This document shows, one piece after another, positions 1 to 9,792 of a stretch of DNA of 64,000 bases; position 1 is the stretch's first letter; every line of letters begins with the position of its first letter. The translations under genes and the position numbers were made by a program. Source of the stretch: an uncultured Clostridia bacterium (GTDB taxonomy: Bacteria > Bacillota > Clostridia > Christensenellales > CAG-917); assembly GCA_944332995.1 (NCBI GenBank), contig CALVKR010000007.1, positions 1 through 64,000 of the forward strand. Direction: 5' to 3'. A model generated the notes under the pieces. It was not told the DNA's origin. It made no database searches and saw only the letters and a program-made list of their open reading frames with translations.

Positions 1-6
1 GCTCTC

Positions 7-658
7 GGCGGTACTGCGTGCCGCCTTCCTGCACTTTAATTGGGCTTACCTTTCAAAAAATTTACGCAAGCGTTTTTCCTCTTTAGCCTTTATGTCCTCT
101 GCGTGCCTTGCCCGCTCGGACGGCTTTTCGTGCTTTCGGCGGTACTGCGTGCCGCCTTCCTGCACTTTAATTGGGCTTACCTTTCAAAAAATTTACGCAG
201 GCGTTTTTCCTTAATTCCCCAAATTGTCCTTCCGTGCTCCGCCCAAGGACATTTGGGGCAATACTTTCGGCGGGACTGCGTGCCGCCTTCCTGCACTTTA
301 ATTGGGCTTACCTTTCAAAAAATTTACGCTGTGCGTTTTTCCTTTATTCCCCAAATTGTCCTTCCGTGCTCCGCCCAAGGACATTTGGGGCAATGCGTTC
401 GGCGGTACTGCGTGCCGCCTTCCTGCACTTTAATTAGGCTTACCTTTCAAAAAATTTACGCAAGCGTTTTTCCTTAATTCCCCAAATTGTCCTTCCGTGC
501 TCCGCCCAAGGACATTTGGGGCAATGCGTTCGGCGGTACTGCGTGCCGCCTTCCTGCACTTTAATTAGGCTTACCTTTCAAAAAATTTACGCAAGCGTTT
601 TTCCTTAATTCCCCAAATTGTCCTTCCGTGCTCCGCCCAAGGACATTTGGGGAATTAA
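7..658. repeat. Five-copy 131-bp tandem repeat array
   Basis: Near-identical units begin at about 7, 138, 269, 401 and 532, with a period of 131-132 bp. Each carries the core ggcggtactgcgtgccgcc, then a conserved segment ending tttcaaaaaatttacgc. From the second copy on, each also has an internal hairpin: CCCCAAAT(T)GTCCTT pairs with AAGGACATTTGGGG around a 13-nt loop. The first unit has a diverged second half. Open frames across the array only reflect the repeat and lack ribosome binding sites, so I see no gene in 1-706. The array is cut by the window edge and probably continues leftwards. Confidence 0.9.
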
Positions 659-705
659 GGACAATCCCAAGGGATTAAATTTTTTGAAAGGTGCGTGCCT
701 TAAAG
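559..705. repeat. Large palindrome closing the tandem array
   Basis: The last repeat unit is followed by its own approximate reverse complement. The arm CTTTAATTAGGC..TACCTTTCAAAAAATTT (from 559) faces AAATTTTTTGAAAGGT..GCCTTAAAG (to 705). Inside, CCTTAATTCCCCAAATTGTCC faces GGACATTTGGGGAATTAAGG. The array therefore looks like tandem copies of one half of a MITE-like palindromic element, with only the terminal copy complete. It stops 2 nt from the 3' CCA end of the neighbouring tRNA. Confidence 0.7.
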
Positions 706-707
706 TT

Positions 708-784
708 TGGTAGCGGCGGTCGGAGTCGAACCAACGACCTGCCGGGTATGAACCGGCCGCTCTAACCAACTAAGCTACGCCGCC
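708..784 (-). tRNA. tRNA-Met (CAT), elongator
   Basis: The minus strand folds as a full cloverleaf: acceptor GGCGGCG with CGCCGCT, D arm, anticodon stem GCCGG/CCGGC with loop TTCATAC (anticodon CAT), T arm with TTCGACT, discriminator A and an encoded CCA. The sequence closely resembles Firmicute elongator tRNA-Met. A tRNA-Ile2 (lysidine-modified CAT) is the alternative. The acceptor stem starts with G1, so it is not the initiator. Confidence 0.93.
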
Positions 785-788
785 ATTA

Positions 789-864
<76 letters not shown>

Positions 865-881
865 ACGCTCAATGCTTAACT

Positions 882-910
882 ATGATATAGGATAACCTAT
901 AAATTGTCAA
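882..910 (-). promoter_or_regulatory. Sigma-A promoter of the tRNA-fMet/tRNA-Met pair
   Basis: On the minus strand TTGACA (905-910) and TATCAT (882-887) are separated by exactly 17 nt, about 18 nt upstream of the tRNA-fMet 5' end. Confidence 0.8.
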
Positions 911-1013
911 GCATTTTTATAAGGTATGAATAATAAATTTGGATAAAACAGGCATGCATTTTTATATTTTAGAATATATAATCCCATTTAGCTCTAGATT
1001 TTTACAATTCAAA

Positions 1014-2567
1014 CTATTTAAAAATTCCCTGCAAATCCGCAATCGTATAAATCGCACTTGCATTTACTCCACGTTGCCTTATAGTCTTCTTTCTGCCTTC
1101 TATTACCGAATCCGCTGTGTCAATAATCAAAACAGCGTCACAGTCGGTAGCATTCGCAGTTTTGTAATCATACAGCTTTATTGAATTGCTTAAAAGCTGT
1201 TTTAAAGTCGATCCAAAATTGGATTGTCCTGAAATATACAATTTTTCAACACCTTTTGCCGAAAAAAAACTTGTCAGCACTTGTGACGGATTATCCGTTT
1301 GCAAAAGTTTCAGGCAAATTTCATAACAACGGTTTACGGCATTATATTGTTCTTTTGAAACAGTGGTTGAAATATTCCAAGCATAATTTTTTTCCGCCCT
1401 TTCAACGTCATTTGGATACTTTTCAAGTATCATTTGATATAAAGGCTTAAAAAATGCCTCGCCGTGTGGCTCGTGGAAACGATGGACCGTCCAATATATA
1501 TATTGAAAATGATTTTTCCTATAAGCTTCTATATCGAAAACGTCTTTAAAAAAGTCAAGTTTGTCATAATAATCCAGCACAATCAGTGAGCGAAGACATT
1601 TTCCGCACCACGGTTTTGTACAATTCATTTTTCCGTCACTATGGCAGGGATGCAGTGTTTTTTGCGCTAAAGGATAATCCATAAGCATTCGCATCTTATC
1701 TGCCCTATCATACTGTGCCCCACCGCTGAAACAGAAAAAGTCGGGCACTGTCAGCGTTTCCATTAACAACAGTTCACAATATGCGGCGTCTTCGGTCATA
1801 TTACCATTTAAATTGAAATAGGTAAAATCATACGTACTTGAAAAATAATAAGTTTTCCACAATTTTTTTAACGACAATACCGTAGCCATTGTTATATAAG
1901 TATGAACATACAAATGATGATAAATTGCCCAATCCCTCTTATATACTTTTGAACAAACATAATGGAAATAATTTGAGTAAATCTTTACCAACGGTAACCC
2001 TGTATAATCACAAACTTCGTTATATCTTTCAAACTGCGTTTTGTGTTCACTTTCCCAATGGTACATATCGGAATTAACCGTATTCCACAATTCAGCATTA
2101 GCCGATGCAATGACAAGATGGCTAAGCTCCATATCGGGATATAAACCACGAGTATATTCTTGAACAGTATGTAATGAATCCACACCGCAAGATATACCCG
2201 TTCCAACACCTTTGCCCCCTATTTTAAAGCTCTCGGTTTTGGCATAAACCTTAATCTTCTTTATTCTCTTATCTCCTAATGCCAAATGAGGAATAAGTAT
2301 CTCATTGATATTATGCAAAAACATTTCCGTTACGGGAGATTCGCAATGTATATCGTATCCTTCTCTCAAAGCAACAGGCAAAACCAAAAACAATACCGAA
2401 TCGGCACGTTCAGTAGTTAAATATTTCGCCCACTTTTTCTCGACCTCGACAAAAACTTTCCTCTCTTCGCCGTTTTCGATGATAGGCGTAACCATTCTAA
2501 CAAGGTTCCCGTTTTTTTCAATTATGGATTTTTTTAGAATTAATTTATTTTTTAATTCTTCCATCAT
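1014..2567 (-). CDS. PP-loop ATPase-like protein of a polysaccharide operon (QueC/ExsB-like)
   Basis: This 517-residue protein has an N-terminal region without recognisable domain, then a PP-loop motif SCGVDS at residues 126-131 (family form SGGxDS). Four cysteines at 308, 316, 321 and 324 end in CGKC, resembling the zinc site of QueC-like enzymes. Such proteins adenylate a carboxylate or amide using ATP. The substrate here is unknown. QueC proper is about 220 aa, so this is a different, larger family. Its start codon overlaps the stop of the upstream pyruvyltransferase fusion (ATGA), so the two are translationally coupled and probably act on the same cell-surface glycan. The gene is AT-rich compared with the housekeeping genes. 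The PP-loop assignment is good; the role in glycan modification is inference. Confidence 0.7.
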   Translation of the reverse strand: MMEELKNKLILKKSIIEKNGNLVRMVTPIIENGEERKVFVEVEKKWAKYLTTERADSVLFLVLPVALREGYDIHCESPVTEMFLHNINEILIPHLALGDKRIKKIKVYAKTESFKIGGKGVGTGISCGVDSLHTVQEYTRGLYPDMELSHLVIASANAELWNTVNSDMYHWESEHKTQFERYNEVCDYTGLPLVKIYSNYFHYVCSKVYKRDWAIYHHLYVHTYITMATVLSLKKLWKTYYFSSTYDFTYFNLNGNMTEDAAYCELLLMETLTVPDFFCFSGGAQYDRADKMRMLMDYPLAQKTLHPCHSDGKMNCTKPWCGKCLRSLIVLDYYDKLDFFKDVFDIEAYRKNHFQYIYWTVHRFHEPHGEAFFKPLYQMILEKYPNDVERAEKNYAWNISTTVSKEQYNAVNRCYEICLKLLQTDNPSQVLTSFFSAKGVEKLYISGQSNFGSTLKQLLSNSIKLYDYKTANATDCDAVLIIDTADSVIEGRKKTIRQRGVNASAIYTIADLQGIFK

Positions 2568-4765
2568 ACTTGTTTTTTTAATGCAGCATTGATAGCTGAA
2601 CTATAACCTTCCTTATTTATTTTATTATAAAACTCTTCTCTTTTTATATTATTTGGCCAATTACGGTTTTCCTGAAAAGCACATACATTATATTTTTTTA
2701 TTTGCTCTAACGGTTCAGGTTTTAAAACCTCTATATCACCATTTGGAACGGCATTCAAAAAATCTTCACCTTTTTCATTGTTAACTAAAATGGCCGAGAC
2801 TCCGTATGCCGGGTTTATTGAACTATCATAATTTTGTATTCCCCAACAATCCCCTATGGTGATATCGCCTAACCTAGTTACGCCTTGATATTTGCACTTT
2901 TTACAATGAGACGGTGTTAATATCAAAGGATTTCTGTAATAATCAGAATCTTGCATTCTTACGAGCTTTTTTTCACCTTTAAGGTCAATACTCTCATAAG
3001 TATACGCATCCCAAATTTTGTCTTCTTGTCTTTTTGCTCTAAACTGAAAACCTTTTAAATTTTTGCCGAATTTATCGTTTCGATATTTATCAAAGAACAT
3101 TTGACTCGGGCATACGGCACAGAGCAAATCTATACAAATTAGGTTCGAATAATTTTTCCCAAGATATTTTTTTAATCCTGCAATCTGACAAGGACATCCC
3201 GTGAATAAAACAAATCGACCACTGTCCAAGTCAGTTTTAACATTTTTGAATGTTGTGCCTAGATAACTTTGAAGATATTTTGATTTTTGCAATTTTACGA
3301 TGTCTTCTTCTTTGTCGATGGCTATATGCTTCACAACAAATTCTTCTGTCCAAGCCGCCCCATAAACAATGCCGCCTCTTCTGATTGCCTCTTTTGCCAT
3401 TACAGGAAATGCGCCTCCGCTTGCACTACCCATAAGAATATTTTTATCTTTACACACAAAAGCATATGTTAAAGGGACTTTTGCATTAAGATTGTAAGGC
3501 AATTCAAACGCCGCACATTTGTTTAAGCAAACCCCGCAATCGATACACTTATCCGCATTGAGTGTTACACGGTAATATCCGTATTCATCACTTTTAAGCG
3601 ACAAGGCATCTTTCGGGCAAGACGAAACACAGGCCCCGCAACCTACGCACAAATTTTTATCGAGACGGTCAACAATGTTTTTTGCCAATACAACTTTTTG
3701 AATGTTGTTGCCGGTTATGGCGTTTTTAAGCCAATTCACCGAACGAATACGCTCTGATAAAAGCACCTGATTTGCTTTTGTATAATCAACCGTTTTTAAA
3801 AACTTTTCATCATGGGGAATGGCTTTATCGTCTACAAGCCTATCCATAAGACCGAGTTTCCCAAGCAGTGTTTGAAACCTGCTAATACCCCTTTGCTTAT
3901 TCGTTATGCTGATAAATGGTTTGTTAAATACAATGGAAAATGCCGTTCCGTGAAATGAGTCGGATATTACAAATGAGGCACCTGTCATAAATTTCAGCAA
4001 GTCATAACATGTAATATTCGGCAATGTGTTAGGCAAATTGAGCTTTGCTTTATTGTCTGCATATTTCCCTGAAAAGCCATCTAGAATATTTATTGCTTTA
4101 ATTCCTAATTTTTCAGAATAAAATTTTATCGCACTGGTTTTCTCTGGAGTCGGGTCAAGGATATAAGTCAATAAATAAGGCTCTTGCTCATCAGGAAATT
4201 CGGAATTTAGAGCAAGCTTCTTCCATACCTCCACATCAATGTCCAATACAGGTTCCATAACCTGCGTGGCTTTAACGCCGTAATATTTTTTACATATTTC
4301 CACGCCTATATCTTCTCTTACTGAAATAGCAGAATAACGACCAAGAAGCGAACTACGGATTTTGCCCACTTCTTCATTGACAGGAGCCACTCCGCTACCG
4401 AACGATGTTGCAAAACTGATTTTGCGTTTGCTGTCGTCAGCAAAATCAAGATGGAAATACTTGCTATATGGCAAGGAAGTCGAATTGTTCCATATTTGGT
4501 CCGAACCCGTTACGAACGCATCGCAAATTTTATTATATTCAGTTACTCTGTCAAATGGTAAAACCTCAGAAATAGCCTCTGCAGGATAAGCTACGCCAAA
4601 AAATTTTTTTGCATGAGGCTCAAATCCGTTATTAGGAGTAACTATGTTCAGCACTTTTAATCCAAAAGAAGTTAAAATACTGTACGTGGCATAACCGTTT
4701 AAGAGACTTCCGTAATTACCCCAATACCAACAGCCAACTACTCCCACGTCATAGTGTTTATCCAT
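2564..4765 (-). CDS. Polysaccharide pyruvyltransferase fused to ferredoxin/FrhB-type domain
   Basis: The 733-aa protein has three parts. Residues 1-340 resemble polysaccharide pyruvyltransferases (GNYGSLLNGYATYSI near the start, GSDQIWN near 88, DSFHGTAFS near 270), which add ketal pyruvate to glycans. Around 372-440 are two 4Fe-4S motifs (CVGCGACVSSC and CIDCGVCLNKC). The rest is an FrhB-like F420 hydrogenase/dehydrogenase beta domain with GCPCQIAGLKKYL. The two activities are usually separate neighbouring genes in glycan clusters; here they are one chain. It lies 4 nt downstream of the glycosyltransferase gene. F420 itself need not be involved, since many bacterial homologues occur without it. 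Domain calls are secure; the reaction of the redox half is unknown. Confidence 0.85.
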   Translation of the reverse strand: MDKHYDVGVVGCWYWGNYGSLLNGYATYSILTSFGLKVLNIVTPNNGFEPHAKKFFGVAYPAEAISEVLPFDRVTEYNKICDAFVTGSDQIWNNSTSLPYSKYFHLDFADDSKRKISFATSFGSGVAPVNEEVGKIRSSLLGRYSAISVREDIGVEICKKYYGVKATQVMEPVLDIDVEVWKKLALNSEFPDEQEPYLLTYILDPTPEKTSAIKFYSEKLGIKAINILDGFSGKYADNKAKLNLPNTLPNITCYDLLKFMTGASFVISDSFHGTAFSIVFNKPFISITNKQRGISRFQTLLGKLGLMDRLVDDKAIPHDEKFLKTVDYTKANQVLLSERIRSVNWLKNAITGNNIQKVVLAKNIVDRLDKNLCVGCGACVSSCPKDALSLKSDEYGYYRVTLNADKCIDCGVCLNKCAAFELPYNLNAKVPLTYAFVCKDKNILMGSASGGAFPVMAKEAIRRGGIVYGAAWTEEFVVKHIAIDKEEDIVKLQKSKYLQSYLGTTFKNVKTDLDSGRFVLFTGCPCQIAGLKKYLGKNYSNLICIDLLCAVCPSQMFFDKYRNDKFGKNLKGFQFRAKRQEDKIWDAYTYESIDLKGEKKLVRMQDSDYYRNPLILTPSHCKKCKYQGVTRLGDITIGDCWGIQNYDSSINPAYGVSAILVNNEKGEDFLNAVPNGDIEVLKPEPLEQIKKYNVCAFQENRNWPNNIKREEFYNKINKEGYSSAINAALKKQV

Positions 4766-4769
4766 ATGC

Positions 4770-7406
4770 CTATTTCTCCTTCCTCATAAATAATTTTTTA
4801 GCTATCTTGCGGCGTAATGAGCCTTTAGGAAATAGCTTATTAAGCCTGTTAATAATACGTTCGTTATCTCTGTTAATATCAATTTGTCTGCGAGCCTCTG
4901 CAAGTTCTTTTCGCAAGCTATGAACATCTTTTGCCATACTACCGTCGATAACGGCATTTTCCTTTAAAAACTGATTTTCCAGCAAAAGGAAGGAATAATC
5001 TTGCATGGATATTTGCAAAGGGGCGGGAGAAGCGTTTAATCCATAAAAAGGCAATAATTGCTCAATATGCTTATCCATTGTCGTAAGCCCGTGATGTTCT
5101 TCCCAATATTTATCCAATGCTTTAGGGTGGTCGACAAAATATTTAATTTTTTTGAGAAGGTCGGAAGAATTTCCTCCCTCAAAACGAAATAGTTGACTGT
5201 CAGTAAGCTCGGAAGCACCGCCAAAACTACTTGCCAACACAGGGACTCCATATGCTACCGATTCAATGGCTATTTGAGGTAAATTATCTTCCCACAATAC
5301 GGGAACAATACTTAAGTTGCAACCTTTAAAAATATTTTCAAGGTCATTATGCGTATAGCCGCAAATCACATTAACAGAACGGAATTTCTTTAACTGTTGG
5401 TAAATTTCGTTGTGCTGTTTGTCCTTTACCGTTAAGACAATATCAATTTTAGATGAATACTCGTTCTCAAGCTGAGCTAAAGTCTTTAAAAGGAAAGGAT
5501 AGCCCTTTTCTTCATAAGTTAAACTATTGCCCAAAAAAACAATTTTAAGTCCGTCAGTCGGACGATAGAGTGATTTTTTTACTTGTCTCTTTGCGACCTC
5601 GGTTCCGATATATGAAACGTGCAACTTCTTTTTGTCCAAGCCGTTTTCCACCGCTATGTCGTAAACCTTTTTTGAAACGGCAAGCATGCTGTCACAATTT
5701 TCATTGAGTTTTTTCGTCGCTGTTTTTGCGAAATCCAAAACGTGAGTTTCTTTGACGTCTTTGTCAAGCTGAGCAAATCCGAATGCTTTTATCCACTTAT
5801 CTTTTGGTAGACATTTTTCCTTATCTACGGCAAATTGAGAACTCTTATACAATTCGTCCGAAATGTTTCTTTTTAATGCCGTTCGGGTACACAACATGCA
5901 ATCATGAGCAGTATGAGCATTATTGCAGTTGCAGTGATTGTGCCTTTGATAATAAAATCCAGTAACACAAATAGGCACGTAATTGTGCATAGAATAAATA
6001 AATTTTGTTTCGGAAAAATCCTTCTTTAAATCGAGTACGTCAAGAGATATACCCTCTATATTGTTAAAATGAATGGCGGTAAAAGGACCGTGTTTTTCAA
6101 TGAAACTTTTAAAAATTTGCTTTAAGTTGGCATTGTTTAAAGCGATTGTCGGATTTACCATCAATTTGTCTTGTGCCGCGGGAACGGGCGAATTAACTAT
6201 TTCGTATTGTTTACATCTATCTCCGTACAAACTTCCTATTCTTCTGATAAACGTTTCGGAACGCTCCGCAGAATATGCAAAGCCCGACGACAGAAAATAG
6301 ATTTGAGCAAAAGGATACTTTTTTATTATTGTTTTAATAAGGTTGTTACAGTAAATCGTTACGCCACCGCCGAATTTCCAATAGTTATCATAAGGGACCC
6401 AGTTATAAATAAGTATTTTTGGAAATTTATCCGCAATAGACTTAATCGGAGAAGCAAACTCAAAGTATTGCGAGCAATCTCGCACATTAAAATATTTGAG
6501 GAAAATCTCTTCATCACAACGCTGCATTAAATTTTTTGCCTTTTCGTCTATAAGAGCATAATTTCTTTCATAATCACATTCTTTAATAGCCCCGTTTGTA
6601 TACATTAAAGCTCTTGAATAAAGATATTTGAGAGTTACTTCGTCTGTAAACCCGTTTCTTTCTACTACGCTGAGATTATCGTTCATTCTGTCAAAGGGGA
6701 GATTTGGATTTACAATACCTGTCGATGACGAATTCTCACTTGTTTTTCTATAAAAATATAAAGGCCGACTTGTCCATTTTATTTTTTCGGCTTTGCAAAG
6801 CGTTTCAAAAAAGAATGGATTATCAACCCAACCGCCACCTTTGACCTCTTCAAAAACTATATTGTTGCTTAAAAGAAAATCCCTTTTGTAAATTGCGCTC
6901 CATACAGAAGGATGTCCCCACAAAATCTGCGGAACTTGTCTTATATTGAAACTGTCTGAAATTTTCGGCATTTCACGGCGTTCGTTATTTTCCACAAATG
7001 AAACAGAACCGTCTGAACATTCATAAAAATCGTAAAAATTCCCTTTAACAATGTCAACTTCACCGTTTTCGGATAAATCATATAGTGTTTTAAACATTTC
7101 TTTTGCAATGTAATCGTCTGTTTCGACAATTCCTATATATTGCCCAGTGGCTTTTTTTAAGCCGTGGTTTACCGAATTCCCATATCCGGTATTAACCTTA
7201 TCTATAACTTTTATTCTATCGTCCTTATCTGCATATCCTTTTACTATTTCAAGGGAAGAATCTGTGGAACCGTCATTAATTACTATTATCTCTAAATTCT
7301 TTAATGTCTGATTTATTACGCTTTCAAGACATTGTCTTATATATTTTTCCTGATTATACATTGGCATAACAACTGAAATTAAAGGTGCCTTTTTATTCTC
7401 TGCCAT
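4770..7406 (-). CDS. Bifunctional glycosyltransferase (GT2 N-terminal, GT4-like C-terminal)
   Basis: The 878-aa protein begins with a family 2 glycosyltransferase (VVMPMYNQEKYIRQCLESV, VINDGSTDSS, and ETDDY as the DxD-like metal site near 115), to about residue 330. A second unit from about 345 to 790 looks like family 4, with the nucleotide-sugar binding signature around IAIESVAYGVPVLASS. A charged, coiled-coil-like tail ends the protein. It probably adds two sugars in assembling a capsule, teichoic acid-like or secreted polysaccharide at the inner face of the membrane. The start has a good site (CGGAGG, 6 nt). It is the first gene of the three-gene operon. Sugars and acceptor are not predictable. 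Confidence 0.88.
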   Translation of the reverse strand: MAENKKAPLISVVMPMYNQEKYIRQCLESVINQTLKNLEIIVINDGSTDSSLEIVKGYADKDDRIKVIDKVNTGYGNSVNHGLKKATGQYIGIVETDDYIAKEMFKTLYDLSENGEVDIVKGNFYDFYECSDGSVSFVENNERREMPKISDSFNIRQVPQILWGHPSVWSAIYKRDFLLSNNIVFEEVKGGGWVDNPFFFETLCKAEKIKWTSRPLYFYRKTSENSSSTGIVNPNLPFDRMNDNLSVVERNGFTDEVTLKYLYSRALMYTNGAIKECDYERNYALIDEKAKNLMQRCDEEIFLKYFNVRDCSQYFEFASPIKSIADKFPKILIYNWVPYDNYWKFGGGVTIYCNNLIKTIIKKYPFAQIYFLSSGFAYSAERSETFIRRIGSLYGDRCKQYEIVNSPVPAAQDKLMVNPTIALNNANLKQIFKSFIEKHGPFTAIHFNNIEGISLDVLDLKKDFSETKFIYSMHNYVPICVTGFYYQRHNHCNCNNAHTAHDCMLCTRTALKRNISDELYKSSQFAVDKEKCLPKDKWIKAFGFAQLDKDVKETHVLDFAKTATKKLNENCDSMLAVSKKVYDIAVENGLDKKKLHVSYIGTEVAKRQVKKSLYRPTDGLKIVFLGNSLTYEEKGYPFLLKTLAQLENEYSSKIDIVLTVKDKQHNEIYQQLKKFRSVNVICGYTHNDLENIFKGCNLSIVPVLWEDNLPQIAIESVAYGVPVLASSFGGASELTDSQLFRFEGGNSSDLLKKIKYFVDHPKALDKYWEEHHGLTTMDKHIEQLLPFYGLNASPAPLQISMQDYSFLLLENQFLKENAVIDGSMAKDVHSLRKELAEARRQIDINRDNERIINRLNKLFPKGSLRRKIAKKLFMRKEK

Positions 7407-7445
7407 TTTTTCCTCCGCTACAAGCTTTTTTTTGTAAAAAATTTA

Positions 7446-7473
7446 TAATTATTCTATCAAACATTTATGTCAA
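7446..7473 (-). promoter_or_regulatory. Candidate promoter of the polysaccharide operon
   Basis: On the minus strand TTGACA (7468-7473) is followed at 16 nt by TAATTA, about 40 nt upstream of the glycosyltransferase start. The -35 is perfect and the -10 weak. The rest of 7407-7689 is AT-rich without any gene I can see. Confidence 0.5.
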
Positions 7474-7689
7474 TTGCAATAATTCACAATAGAAAATATT
7501 AACTTGTGTAACCTGTTAACCCCTTTTTTCGCAACATATTGCTATTAACAGACAGAATTTAGCTTTTACCTTAGAATATAATAATTTTAACTTTGAAAAG
7601 ATTTTAATTTTATTATTATCATACTATACAAATAAAATGCAGCGAAAAATTTTTTATAAACAAAAAATGGGATTCCCCGTTTCAAAAAA

Positions 7690-8430
7690 TCAACTCTTAT
7701 CCGTTAGCAAAAACATTTTGATGAGTTTTTGCACTTCGGATATCTCTCTGTCGCAGAGGTTGTAGCTTTTGAGCCTGAACGACACGCCCAGCCACACCGC
7801 TTTAATCATTAGGCTGTCGCATGCCATAAGTGCGCTGTCAAGCCCGTCGAGCATACATATAAGCTCAAGTTTTGTCTCGTCGCTCTGTTTTGAAAGTTTT
7901 ACCGCCTCTCTCATTTTGGCGACGTAGTATGCCGTCTGTTTTGCAAGACCGCCGGAAACGAAGTCGATTTCCCTTTCACGCTCTGCCACCTGTTCGGGAT
8001 TTTCCGTACCTATCTCGTCAAGCATGGTCAAAAAGGCGAACTTGAACGGCTTTATCACGTTTTCGCAAAAAGTGGAAAAAGATTTAGCCACGTCCCTCGA
8101 CGGGAAGAACTGCGAAACGAAATCGACAAAATCGAGCCTGCCTGCGTCCACCTCAACGAAAAGGGCGAGCACGAACGCCACCGCATTTTTGTTTTGAGAC
8201 GGCATTTTGAAAGTCCAACCGCTCTGAGTGTGAATAAGCGAGGCAGACGCCACGACGTCGAATTCAAACCCTGCCCTCGCCCTGTCGACTACGGCACGGA
8301 GTTCGTCGTAATAGGCAATACAGCGCAGCAGCGACCTTATCTTTTTCGACTGCAGCACTATGATAGAGCTTGCCATATCTTCAATCGTGGTAATAAAAGC
8401 CTCTCTCGCTTCCGACTGAATTTCTTCCAT
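7690..8430 (-). CDS. Orphan helical protein
   Basis: A 246-residue protein I do not recognise. It has no signal peptide and no convincing membrane segment, and its composition suggests mostly alpha helix (heptad-rich stretches near 20-60 and 140-240). The reading frame is intact with normal local codon use, and it stands alone between an AT-rich stretch and a divergent gene. No clear Shine-Dalgarno precedes ATG 8428-8430. It could be a lineage-specific cytoplasmic protein. No function can be assigned. Confidence 0.6.
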   Translation of the reverse strand: MEEIQSEAREAFITTIEDMASSIIVLQSKKIRSLLRCIAYYDELRAVVDRARAGFEFDVVASASLIHTQSGWTFKMPSQNKNAVAFVLALFVEVDAGRLDFVDFVSQFFPSRDVAKSFSTFCENVIKPFKFAFLTMLDEIGTENPEQVAEREREIDFVSGGLAKQTAYYVAKMREAVKLSKQSDETKLELICMLDGLDSALMACDSLMIKAVWLGVSFRLKSYNLCDREISEVQKLIKMFLLTDKS

Positions 8431-8500
8431 ACAGTCATTATACTAAACGGCGGACAATATTTCAAGTAAACTGCCTTAAAATAAATATTTAAATTAGATA

Positions 8501-8529
8501 TTGAAAAAACTCCTTCGATATAGTATAAT
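8501..8529 (+). promoter_or_regulatory. Sigma-A promoter of the 75-aa protein gene
   Basis: TTGAAA (8501-8506) and TATAAT (8524-8529) are separated by 17 nt. The predicted start of transcription lies about 45 nt before the start codon. Confidence 0.8.
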
Positions 8530-8581
8530 TTACCTATATTTGGCAAGCTAAACAATCAAAATTTGTTAAGGAGGAATGATT

Positions 8582-8809
8582 ATGGCAAAAGATTTTGACG
8601 AGCAAGAGTTATACAATATCCTGTTGCAAAAGGGAGAAGCGGCGCAGCTTGACGCATTTATGGCATTTTATGAAAAATATAAAAACGTCATTTTTTTAGA
8701 GGGAAACATTCAGGACGTATACGATTTCGTATATAACAAGTGCGCAAGAAACGAAAGAATAAAAATATTTTTCGACGTGCAAAGCGAAGAGGCTATGAAC
8801 GGAAAATAA
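8582..8809 (+). CDS. Small acidic protein, 75 aa, unknown
   Basis: The start at 8582 is chosen because AAGGAGG (8568-8574) sits 7 nt before it. The alternative ATG at 8576 would be only 1 nt from that site. The protein is hydrophilic and probably helical (DEQELYNILLQKGEAAQLD...), with a single Cys, no signal peptide and no membrane segment. It is a complete transcription unit: strong sigma-A promoter, consensus ribosome binding site and intrinsic terminator, so it is very likely expressed. I recognise no family. Confidence 0.75.
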   Translation: MAKDFDEQELYNILLQKGEAAQLDAFMAFYEKYKNVIFLEGNIQDVYDFVYNKCARNERIKIFFDVQSEEAMNGK

Positions 8810-8820
8810 AATAAAATGCT

Positions 8821-8850
8821 AAAAAGCTCCGCAAAGCGGAGCTTTTTTTT
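8821..8850 (+). terminator. Intrinsic terminator after the 75-aa protein
   Basis: AGCTCCGC and GCGGAGCT form a perfect 8-bp stem with an AAA loop, followed by eight T residues. Confidence 0.92.
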
Positions 8851-8923
8851 GGTTGTTTTTTATCCTATTTTCTTATGCGAGTTAAATTTTAGCACTGCCT
8901 TATGGCAAAAGATTTAATGCTTA

Positions 8924-9703
8924 TTATACTATCGCAAAAGCGAAAATGCTCATTGCAATCAAAAACTGTGCAATATAATAGGTGGCGTGATTGACTATAA
9001 CGAGCGACGGGGTCATGGCTTTGGGGCGCTCGATAACTTCCTCACCGTTTTCGTTTGTCTTTTTGACCACAAAGAAATATTGCTGACTGAGTATGAGGTC
9101 GGAAACGACAAACATAACCGCACCCACGAACATGATAATCCAAAGCGGATTCAATCCCTGCGTGACGATTAAAGCCGCACCCGTGGCACACATCATGAAT
9201 GCGAGCAAAAATGCGTAGATGAGCGACGGTGCGGTAAACTTTCCGTATTTGAGCTTCATGAGCGGACCGCCGAGCACTGCAAGCAACGCAAACACTACGG
9301 CTATCGCCATGGGCACGAGCAATACGATGAGGTTTGCCTCAATAGAAATTATCTTGGCAAGCTCGAGGTAGATTGCCGTGAGATAGCAGATATGACCGAG
9401 CGCAAACGACGCCATACCCGAAAAAAGGTATATATCGCCGTCGGCAGGATATACGACTTTGAGGTCGAGCACTATATCGCCGATAAGTCCGAACACAAGA
9501 CCCATTATGACGAGCGAACCGAATTCTGCCGATACCGCTTCCTTTTTGGCTATAAAGGAAAATACCGCCGTCAGAATGAAAAATACGCTTGCGAGCGTTT
9601 TTGTCAAAACGCCTTTAACGCCGCCGTGCTTGACTCTTACGTATAGAAAAAACACCGTGGCTATGACGCCGAGCGCAAGCGTAACGTAAACTAAATAATC
9701 CAT
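8924..9703 (-). CDS. YhhN family membrane protein (lysoplasmalogenase-like)
   Basis: A 259-residue polytopic membrane protein with about eight hydrophobic segments. It carries conserved YhhN/TMEM86 features: GLIGDIVLD around residue 75, FALGHICYL around 100 and VSDLILS around 200. Characterised members hydrolyse the vinyl ether bond of lysoplasmalogens in the membrane. Anaerobic Clostridia often contain plasmalogens, so this role is plausible but not shown. A GGAGG site precedes the start. It follows the DUF2804 gene on the same strand, separated by a hairpin, so it may be transcribed on its own. Confidence 0.82.
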   Translation of the reverse strand: MDYLVYVTLALGVIATVFFLYVRVKHGGVKGVLTKTLASVFFILTAVFSFIAKKEAVSAEFGSLVIMGLVFGLIGDIVLDLKVVYPADGDIYLFSGMASFALGHICYLTAIYLELAKIISIEANLIVLLVPMAIAVVFALLAVLGGPLMKLKYGKFTAPSLIYAFLLAFMMCATGAALIVTQGLNPLWIIMFVGAVMFVVSDLILSQQYFFVVKKTNENGEEVIERPKAMTPSLVIVNHATYYIAQFLIAMSIFAFAIV

Positions 9704-9722
9704 AAATCCTCCAATATCTTAT

Positions 9723-9770
9723 ATTTTGCCGCCCCTAAATAGTGCGGACGAACCGCCGAGGCGGCAAAAT
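9723..9770 (-). terminator. Hairpin between the DUF2804 and YhhN genes
   Basis: A perfect 11-bp inverted repeat (ATTTTGCCGCC at 9723-9733, GGCGGCAAAAT at 9760-9770) encloses a 26-nt loop with further GC pairing. It lies 22 nt after the DUF2804 stop. The T run is short, so it may terminate only partly. Confidence 0.55.
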
Positions 9771-9792
9771 TTATGCAACCCTAAAGGGCCGC